From the IMG/VR virus record IMGVR_UViG_3300024262_000015, positions 1-64,000 of that record: DNA of 64,000 nt; one strand, 5' to 3'. Shown here piece after piece: positions 51,894 to 59,700 of this stretch; the stretch's first letter is position 1; each line of letters begins with the position of its first letter. This DNA comes from a virus. The position numbers and the translations under genes are program-made. The notes below the pieces were generated by a model that saw only the letters and a list, made by a program, of their open reading frames with translations, did no database searches and was not told the DNA's origin.

Positions 51894-54188
51894 ATGAATG
51901 AAAAAGAGCAATGGATAAAGTGGGCAGCCGAAGATTTAAACAATACCTCCGATGATGATATTGTTAAAATGGCCGGAGTTATACGGCGCTTCAAAAACTG
52001 GTGGAGAGTTTTATTTAGTCCAGAATATCGAAGAGATCTAACGGACTTAGAACGAGAAAGCGCACAGTTTTTGGAAAGCATGGATGTCTTAGGGAAAAAC
52101 ATTATTCCTAAGCTTCAATCGGCTATTAAAGATAAAGACACAGAGGACTACCGGTTTTATATAACTGAACTTAGAAAATACGTTCCTGTTCTTCAAAAGC
52201 AATTAGCCAATCTTGGATCTTCCACCGAGTCAGCCATCGCAAATGTTCCTGTAGATATGGGCAACATTGAAAAGGGCAAAATAACAAAAGTTTATCGTGT
52301 ATCTAGAGACGATTTAGAAGACCCAGAGATATTAGAAAAACTCGAAATACAACGAGAAGAAGCTGGTTTTGATATCCCCCTTAATATTAAAATAAATAAG
52401 GACTTTAATTCCTTTGATTGGATTCAGGATTTAGGTAGAGATAGTATTAAAATTCAACCAAAAGCGTTAAATCAATTAATATCTGACATCATAATAAATC
52501 TACCTATGCCAAGCGAACGAAAAGCTGCGCAAAGCTTTCTTCAAAAATATAAAAATACAGAACTTACAGAAGATATTAAAGATGCTGTGTGGGATGGAAC
52601 GCTATTAAGTGTAGAACATGCAACAGGAGAAAAAGGCAAACGTTCTGCTAATGATCTTTTTTACTATATTGATGCTACTTTAAAAATTGATCTCCCAGAT
52701 ATTCAAGTTACTTTGCCGGTAACATTTAGAGTTGAAGATCCCAGCCTTACCTCTAAACCTACAGGATTAGATGTAGTAAATATATTTAAGCAAACTGGGG
52801 CAGATATCAAATTTACTAACCCCGTCGCTCTTGAGCTTATTGTTGAAGAGGAGTCAGAGCCCAAATCACGCAGCAAAGGTAAAAGCAAAAGCAAAAGCAA
52901 AAGCAAAAGCAAAAGCAAAAGTGTTGATCTTCCTCAGACTTCGGAAGAAGGGAAGGAAGGAGAGGCAGGGGAGCAAGAAGATGACAAGAAGGAAGATGAT
53001 AAGAAGGAAGATGGTGGTGGTGTTGAATTAGAATTTGATGATGTGGCAATAGATGAAGCTGCTTTAGCAGAAAAGGCTCGGGGACGTGCTGAAGCTGGAG
53101 GGACCATCTTTGATTCGTTTCTTACAAAGCTAGGTCAACAAAATTTTTTAAACTACTTAAACCAGCCTGCTCCAAGCAAATCTGTAAACCAGCCTGCTCC
53201 AAGCAAATCTGTAAACCAGAAAGCTCCTATCTCTGAAAAAGAGGTGGTGGTTAAAGATAAAGAAGGAGATGCAGCGATAGGAACATTTAAAGGAGAGCTT
53301 GCGGTTTTTCTTCCAGACCAAACTAGAGTTGGAGGCACAAAAGCCTGGAGAAACAATAACCCTGGAAACTTACGTTTGCCTACTGCATGGAAATTTTATG
53401 GCGCTGTAGGACGTGGCGGAAACATGGCCATCTTTCCAAATTTAGAAGCGGGTCGAGAAGCCTTAGAAAAATATATTCAGGTTCAAGGCATTAACAAAAA
53501 CTTTACTATTGCTAATTTTATAAAAATGTACGCCCCTGCTGAAGATTCCAATGACCCGAAGAGCTATGCAGCGTCAGTAGCTAGAGATCTGGGAGTGTCA
53601 GTTAACGCCCCTTTAAAGGGTCTTAGTATACCTGAGATTGCCGATGCCATTACTAGAGTGGAAGGATGGAGGGCTGGCCAGGTGCTTGGACCTACAGCAC
53701 CAGATGAGCCAGCTTCTACTCAAGAACGTTGGGCTCAATTTGATAATGCTAAACAAAATAAGCTTTTGATTAATGAACTTAATTCTCTACAGAATTTTTT
53801 TACCCAAGCCTCACCGGATGAAAAGCGCTTTCAAAAAGAGTTAATTCGCAGATCGTTGCCAGAAACCATTATCTCTATAAAGATAGGATCTCCTGATTAT
53901 CCACCTTACGCTTTAAAGGTAGCTGACGTAACTCGTTCAGCTTTAAGAGAGGAGCTTGGGGCAGAAGTTTCCATTAAAGGTGAGCCCAAAAGCTTTATCA
54001 TTGAGGCCGCTCTTCATGGCAGTCCTTCAATTGTTAAGAACGCTGTGAAAGAAGTTTGCTTAAGTATAAGTAAAAATTTTAATACTTTAAAACCAATAAC
54101 TTTCAATATAAACAATAGTACCGAGTCAGATTTACCGCTTATTAACTACGAGGATATGGAATGGCAACTGAACAAACTAAGAAGCTAA
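51894..54188 (+). CDS. Virion protein with a lysozyme-like (NPGNLR) murein-hydrolase domain
   Basis: AGGAG stands 4 bases before ATG 51894 (764 residues). Helical and beta parts fill 1-330. Then come an acidic linker with a Ser-Lys repeat (about 52877-52920) and a duplicated NQPAPSKSV. Residues about 480-600 match a lysozyme-like domain of phage peptidoglycan hydrolases (AWRNNNPGNLR...AIFPNLEAGREAL...FIKMYAPA..DSNDPKSYA...RVEGW). Such domains open the cell wall during DNA entry. The C-terminal 150 residues are a separate domain. The enzyme call is by motif memory and position. Confidence 0.72.
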   Translation: MNEKEQWIKWAAEDLNNTSDDDIVKMAGVIRRFKNWWRVLFSPEYRRDLTDLERESAQFLESMDVLGKNIIPKLQSAIKDKDTEDYRFYITELRKYVPVLQKQLANLGSSTESAIANVPVDMGNIEKGKITKVYRVSRDDLEDPEILEKLEIQREEAGFDIPLNIKINKDFNSFDWIQDLGRDSIKIQPKALNQLISDIIINLPMPSERKAAQSFLQKYKNTELTEDIKDAVWDGTLLSVEHATGEKGKRSANDLFYYIDATLKIDLPDIQVTLPVTFRVEDPSLTSKPTGLDVVNIFKQTGADIKFTNPVALELIVEEESEPKSRSKGKSKSKSKSKSKSKSVDLPQTSEEGKEGEAGEQEDDKKEDDKKEDGGGVELEFDDVAIDEAALAEKARGRAEAGGTIFDSFLTKLGQQNFLNYLNQPAPSKSVNQPAPSKSVNQKAPISEKEVVVKDKEGDAAIGTFKGELAVFLPDQTRVGGTKAWRNNNPGNLRLPTAWKFYGAVGRGGNMAIFPNLEAGREALEKYIQVQGINKNFTIANFIKMYAPAEDSNDPKSYAASVARDLGVSVNAPLKGLSIPEIADAITRVEGWRAGQVLGPTAPDEPASTQERWAQFDNAKQNKLLINELNSLQNFFTQASPDEKRFQKELIRRSLPETIISIKIGSPDYPPYALKVADVTRSALREELGAEVSIKGEPKSFIIEAALHGSPSIVKNAVKEVCLSISKNFNTLKPITFNINNSTESDLPLINYEDMEWQLNKLRS

Positions 54189-54484
54189 CAAGCTTTGCGG
54201 AAGTAGCAGGCTCTAGATACAATGGCATAATGGTTCATGTTTATTTTTCCGAAAGTGCAGGTCGAACTAAGTGGGAACAGTTCGATATTGAAGAAAAGAA
54301 TGTAGTTACAGGAAAAATTATAGGAGCGGCAGGAGATTGCTTGTTCTTAGAGTGGAAAGGTAAAAGCGGCGTTTCTGTAGAGGTTTGTTTAAATGGTCTC
54401 TTAATCGTGGGAATTGCTCCTTACTCTAAGGACCTACCGGAAATTTTTGCAGAGGCTTGGAAGCTTGACAGAACAAGGTCTTAA
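54161..54484 (+). CDS. Hypothetical protein (107 aa)
   Basis: It starts in the end of the lysozyme-like gene (28-base overlap) and shares its last base with the next ATG. The product looks like a small beta-barrel domain (IMVHVYFSES...KIIGAAGDCLFLEWKGKSGVSVEV). It could be a small decoration or adaptor protein. No family is recognised. Confidence 0.6.
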   Translation: MATEQTKKLTSFAEVAGSRYNGIMVHVYFSESAGRTKWEQFDIEEKNVVTGKIIGAAGDCLFLEWKGKSGVSVEVCLNGLLIVGIAPYSKDLPEIFAEAWKLDRTRS

Positions 54485-54771
54485 TGTTGGAGAAACTGAG
54501 AAAATTAGCTCAATCTCTTCGGGAGGCTGGGGAAAACGAGCTTGCTGATGGGGTTTGTTGTGCTTTTGCAGCGCTTAGTGGCCAAAAACGTCCCCAAGTA
54601 GACTTAACTTTCTCATCAGTTTTAAGAGACTTAAGAAAAAAATCCCCTGAAAACGTTCGACCGTTCCAAAAGTTATTTAAAGAAAAGTTTGATGAAGCGT
54701 TAATAGCAGAAATTGATGATCCAGAAGAAGCCGCCCTAATGGAGTGTATTGGAAAGGGTAATTTTGTCTAA
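54484..54771 (+). CDS. Small helical protein with KLAQ N-terminus (95 aa)
   Basis: A single helical domain starting MLEKLRKLAQSLREAG. The KLAQ segment (residues 7-10) resembles the segment found in the portal and two large head proteins. It overlaps the phosphatase start by 8 bases. The function is unknown; a head assembly role is suggested by context. Confidence 0.6.
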   Translation: MLEKLRKLAQSLREAGENELADGVCCAFAALSGQKRPQVDLTFSSVLRDLRKKSPENVRPFQKLFKEKFDEALIAEIDDPEEAALMECIGKGNFV

Positions 54772-55939
54772 ATTTCCTGTGCGCTTTTCTCAAGTGGACT
54801 CTAACCTTTTAAGGGGTGGCGAACCTAGTCCTAAGCATTTAGAGCTACTTAAGAAAATAGGAATTAAACGAATTGTGTCCTTAGATCAAGAAATTGGGGA
54901 GGAGATTGATCCATTTTGTAAAAAAAATAACATACAACATATTACATTACCACTACAAGATGGAGAAAGTTCTGCTGTTAAATTTTTGCCATTAGTTGCT
55001 AAAGCTCTAAATGATGTTCCAACCTATGTACATTGTCGCCTTGGTCGAGATCGTACTGGTATGGCTATAGCAATTTATAGAATGCTCGTTAATGGTTGGA
55101 GTCTTAAAGATGCTTTAACTGAGGCTAAAGGCTTTGGAATGGGCAATGGAATGTCCGATGAAGCGAGCAAAACCTTTTACGATGCAGTTAAAAGTTTTGG
55201 TCGAAGCGGAGAAGACATTAACAACGGCCTCTCTATTGTAGATATCCAAAGAGATGAATTTGCTTTTGATCAACGTCCTCCAGGCGTTGATGACCAATCT
55301 AAGGCTAATCCGCTGCTAAAATCACTGGCTCCTTACGGAAGCGCTGATAACTTTGGAGGAACAACCGAAATATATATAGACGAAGATCAAAGCAGCATGA
55401 CTTATCCGTATTGGAACAGTCCTCAAAAAGATAAATTATGGGATTTAACAAATAGAATTTATAAGTACTGCCAACCATCAGATGCATTAAGTAGAAATAA
55501 GCTTTGGTATGCCGATCCTGCTTCCGCTAAAGCTCATGCTGAAGGAAACTTAAAAAATGCTAAAATGTTTACAGCTTTAATTAGCCCCCTAGCTAAAGGA
55601 ATTACTCATCCTTCAAATGCCAATAAGCGTTTAGTTCATGATGCAATGTTCCAAGGTTATGATATTGTTTGTTTCGTTCCAATAATGGGAATAAAGGAGG
55701 CATTAGTAATTAACCCTACAGCCATAACTGATTTACAAAGCCCCCAAGAAAGAGAGGGAGAGGATGTAAATAACAACATGGGCATTCCTCTTCAGCCAGG
55801 GGTACAGAACTTTGCCCAATACAACGGGCTAGCTCAGTATAACTTTCCTGGAAGCTCTGCTGGAATGTCTGGGCTAATGGAGGGAGTCACTGGTGGGTTG
55901 GCTGGAGTAATGACTCTTCCATATGGTCTTAACTTTTAA
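54764..55939 (+). CDS. Dual-specificity/tyrosine phosphatase-like protein with C-terminal extension
   Basis: Residues 1-150 form a cysteine phosphatase: LQDGE with a possible general acid Asp66 and the P-loop VHCRLGRDRTG, HC-x5-R with Cys91 and Arg97. These enzymes remove phosphate from Tyr or Ser/Thr. The last 240 residues have no known motif and end in a Gly/Met/Leu-rich tail. TTG 54764 is chosen because AAAGGG stands 5 bases upstream; TTG 54749 is possible. It lies inside the head module between small structural-type genes, so it might be carried in the virion. That is inference. Confidence 0.82.
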   Translation: MSKFPVRFSQVDSNLLRGGEPSPKHLELLKKIGIKRIVSLDQEIGEEIDPFCKKNNIQHITLPLQDGESSAVKFLPLVAKALNDVPTYVHCRLGRDRTGMAIAIYRMLVNGWSLKDALTEAKGFGMGNGMSDEASKTFYDAVKSFGRSGEDINNGLSIVDIQRDEFAFDQRPPGVDDQSKANPLLKSLAPYGSADNFGGTTEIYIDEDQSSMTYPYWNSPQKDKLWDLTNRIYKYCQPSDALSRNKLWYADPASAKAHAEGNLKNAKMFTALISPLAKGITHPSNANKRLVHDAMFQGYDIVCFVPIMGIKEALVINPTAITDLQSPQEREGEDVNNNMGIPLQPGVQNFAQYNGLAQYNFPGSSAGMSGLMEGVTGGLAGVMTLPYGLNF

Positions 55940-55959
55940 GCAATAAGAAAACATTTTTA

Positions 55960-56583
55960 ATGATGATTAAACGCGCTTATTCTGTCCAAATGTCTTTTGA
56001 TATTCCTGATGAGCAAAAGAATATTGCCCTTCAAGCTAAAAGAGCCTTCGAAGAGGTCATAAGTCGTCTTCGAATTGCTAAGCGATATTTAAATAAAATC
56101 TACGAACCATTTTCAGACTTAAAAGAATCTGACCCGGATGAAATCTACCAACACCGTTTAGTTTTTAGACGATATAGAAATCAAGTAAAGGAATATTATC
56201 AAGAAGTTTTAGCTCAAATACAGAAGGCCACTCTTTTAATGACTTCATTTTCTAGTGATTTGGATGTAGTAGAAATGTTGGATTCGTTTGCAAATATTGT
56301 TCATTATTTAAAAGATGATGTAAATACTTTGCTTGGTGATTTCTCTCAATTACGTAATCCTAAATTCCCTGAACTTTTAACTAAAGACATAGATCAAATT
56401 AAAGAAGACACAGATGAGATAAAGGAAATATTAAATGATAGAGTTTTAGAATACTTAGACACTAATATTTTGGCAAAGAATTGGATTAGCGGTATAACAA
56501 ACGAAGAAAGTACTAAGTTGTTTGAAAACTCTCCACTAATCGTTGAGCTTTTCAAGGAACGACAAAAGGTGTTAGGAAAATAA
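55960..56583 (+). CDS. Hypothetical helical protein (207 aa)
   Basis: Two ATG codons (55960, 55963) open the gene; no strong Shine-Dalgarno is seen. The product starts IKRAYSVQMSF and is then almost all helix, with coiled-coil-like stretches. It precedes the protease/scaffold genes and overlaps a 50-residue frame by one base. A head core or assembly role is possible but unproven. Confidence 0.6.
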   Translation: MMIKRAYSVQMSFDIPDEQKNIALQAKRAFEEVISRLRIAKRYLNKIYEPFSDLKESDPDEIYQHRLVFRRYRNQVKEYYQEVLAQIQKATLLMTSFSSDLDVVEMLDSFANIVHYLKDDVNTLLGDFSQLRNPKFPELLTKDIDQIKEDTDEIKEILNDRVLEYLDTNILAKNWISGITNEESTKLFENSPLIVELFKERQKVLGK

Positions 56584-56735
56584 TGGGTTTCATTAAACGC
56601 TCTGAAGGTCAAATAAAGAAAGTTGTAAAGCTTGATACGACTGAAGAGCAAGTTCAAGAAAAATTAGACCACCTAAAAGAGTCTTTAGGTATGGCGGAAG
56701 ACGAGCCTAAAGAAGAGGAGCAAGGTGCTAATTAA
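56583..56735 (+). CDS. Small charged protein (50 aa) before the protease gene
   Basis: ATG 56583 overlaps the previous stop and runs 50 codons (MGFIKRSEGQIKKV...EEEQGAN). Its last codons contain GAGGAG (56714-56719), which serves the GTG start of the protease gene at 56725. The product is strongly charged and helical. Perfect coupling on both sides supports a real gene. Confidence 0.6.
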   Translation: MGFIKRSEGQIKKVVKLDTTEEQVQEKLDHLKESLGMAEDEPKEEEQGAN

Positions 56736-59700
56736 ACTTGGTGAAGCTCAAGAAATTAATCCGGCCTTTAAAAATGCTGATGAATTAGACCCTAATGCAG
56801 TTGAGGGCTCTACTGCCCAATATTTTAAGTCTTTTGGTGAAGGGAAAAGAATAGCCCCTAAAGCAAAAGATTTTCTTTATTTTACAGCCGTTATGATGCA
56901 TGCGGCCGAAGCTAGTTTGCTTGACGATCTTGGTACTTTTAAATGTGGTACAGACGGAAAGCCTTTAACTTCATATTGGGATAAAGGCGGGAACTCTTGG
57001 AAATGGGTTTGTTCTGATACTAACATCAAGCCTCTCAAAAATAATAATTGCTTCCCGCCTGGTACAAAAATATTGCTTGCTAATGGCTCTTCCAAAAATA
57101 TAGAAGATATTCAAGTAGGCGATGAGGTAATTACTCATAAAGGGCGCCCGCGAAAAGTACTAGAAACCTTTGTTACAGAGCATGATGGAGAGCTTTTAGA
57201 GTTAAAAATTAAAAACAATATATCTCTTTTTTGTACTTCAGAGCATCCATTTTATAATGTAGATTTTGATAATTTTAAAACCCAACGTCGTGGTTTAAAG
57301 CCCTTAACAGATAGGAAACGAAAAACCAACGGTGATTTTCAACCCACCTTTAAATTTACTCCTGCATCAAACTTGCAAGAAGGCGATCTATTAACATCTC
57401 CCCGTATTCATTTACACAAAGAAGCAAAAGATTTAAATCCTAATAGAGCTTTATTGTTAGGATATTTTGCTGCAGAAGGTTCTTTTTCTAAAAAATACGG
57501 TAAACGCCAATCGGCTGTCTTTACTTTAGGTATTACTGAAGAGGCAATTGCTGATACAATTAAAAATATTTTTGCCGAAGAGTTTCCAGAATGTTCAGTA
57601 CTTGTTACTCCCGAACCTTCTAGATCTGTAATTAGAATAACCGCTACAGGTCAAAATATAGCTGAGTATTTTTATCACTATGTAGGAGAATATTCAGATA
57701 GAAAGGTTCTCCATGAAAACCTTTGTTTCTCCTCTGATGAAAATAAAAAAGCTTTTCTCACTGGCTGGCTAGATGGAGATGGTTGTCTTTCTGATAATAA
57801 CAAGCTGGTAGGGATCACCACATCACCAGATCTTGCTTTTCAAGTACGTACCATTCTTCATTCATTAGGTATAAATAACTCCTTACGCCGCAATCTATCT
57901 CCCGGTAAAGTAACAATAAATAAACTTTATGGAGAATATGATGCAAAAGACCATTACAGAATTGAAATTTATGGAAATGGTTGGAAAGAAATTGGACTAG
58001 AAAAAACTAGTTCAAAATATGATTTTAGTTCTACAAAACTTTGTCAAGAAAGAAACTCCTTTACTCCCGATTATGGCCTTCATTATTTAAGAAAAATAAA
58101 TCGGATTCCATTTTCTGGGAAAGTTTATAATTTTGAGGTAGAAGAAGATCATTCATATTTGGCTGATAGCATCGCCGTACATAACTGTGATATATTTCCT
58201 GAAGAAGAATTGCTTCGAGCCCATAAAAAGTGGGTAGGAAAACCTTTGTGTTTAGACCACAAAAGCTCTTCGGTAGAAATGGTCCGAGGTATTATTGTAG
58301 ATACTTATTATGACCAAAAACATAAAAGAGTAGTTGGTCTTTGTGCTTTAGATAAAAAAAATTATCCTGATTTAGCTCGTCAAGTAGAGGCCGGATATTG
58401 CAATTCCGTCTCCATGGGCACCGCAGTAGGAAGAGCAATCTGTACTGATTGTGGGCGGGTAGCAAAGAGTGAACAAGAGCTTTGCGGCCACATGAAATCC
58501 AAAAGCTGTTACGGCGAAATCAATGTGGACCTAAATCCAATTGAGCTTTCTATAGTAGTTAATGGTGCAGATCCAAAAGCAAAAATTAAGCATATTATTG
58601 CAAGTCAATTAAGACAAGCCGAAAATCTGGACGCTGCACTAGCCGAAAAGATTTCTCAGGGCAAAGAAATTGATGATACAGAGCTAAAGGAGTTAAGGGA
58701 AGGATTACAGAGTTTGACCGATAAAGTTTCATCATTATTAGGAGATGAGCCTACTGATGAACAAAAACTTTATAATACAACAATCGGACCAACCAGATCT
58801 GTATCTTATATGACATCTCCTCAGGTAGAGCCAGCAGGCACCCTCGGAACAGTCATGAAATTTCCCGAACCTTTCCCAACGTATGCATCTCAAGTTACCA
58901 AGCATGAACTTACAGGACTTAAAAAGAAAATGGCTAAACTCCAAGGGAACTACCAAAAGCTAACAAACCAAGTTAAGGAATCAGAAATGTCGCAGCACAA
59001 AAAGGCTTACTTTCAGGGTGGGGGAGGCGTAAATGAGCCAGAACCCAATAAACAAGGACTACGGTATCCCAATACGGTAGATGCAAACTACATTCGGGAT
59101 CACGAAGATAAACAAATGGTGGGCCGTCCCCCGTTTCCCGGAGTAGGGCCTATTGATGGTCTTTATGGTGGAGGCCAGGAGCTAGAGCTTAAAAATCATC
59201 TCCAGCGTTTAGCGTCAGAAATTGAAGATCGAAAACTGCGCCGTGAAGCAGCCGCCAAACAAGCTGACAACAAACAGGCCTATTATCAAGGCGGCGGTGG
59301 TGTAAACGAGCCCGAGCCTAATAAGCCCGGCCTGCGTTATCCAAATACCGTGGACTACGAGTATATTCGAGACCATGAAGATAAACAAATGGTTGGGGCT
59401 CCTCCCTTTCCTGGAGTTGGCAACATTGATGGTCTTTACCCAGGCGATTTGCAACTAAAAGAAAAACTTCTTCGAGCAGAACTTAGTGCGCGTTTCATTA
59501 AAGCCTCTCTTCCTGATGGTAGTGCAGATCAAGGCGGCTCTCGATGGGATGTATACGCAAAGAGTGATGACAAGGATCATCTTATCCTAAGTGCTACGGT
59601 TAACGAGATCACAAAGGGAAATGCGACTTCTCTTTTTGAAACCGTTGCTACCCGCGACTTTGGTAAAAATCTAATCACTCAAATTCGTCGAGACGGCTTT

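Noticed and set aside
52703-53049. Minus- and plus-strand frames over the Ser-Lys repeat (Leu runs, Ala-Lys runs)
   Set aside because: They are shifted readings of the AGCAAA repeat inside the lysozyme-like protein gene.
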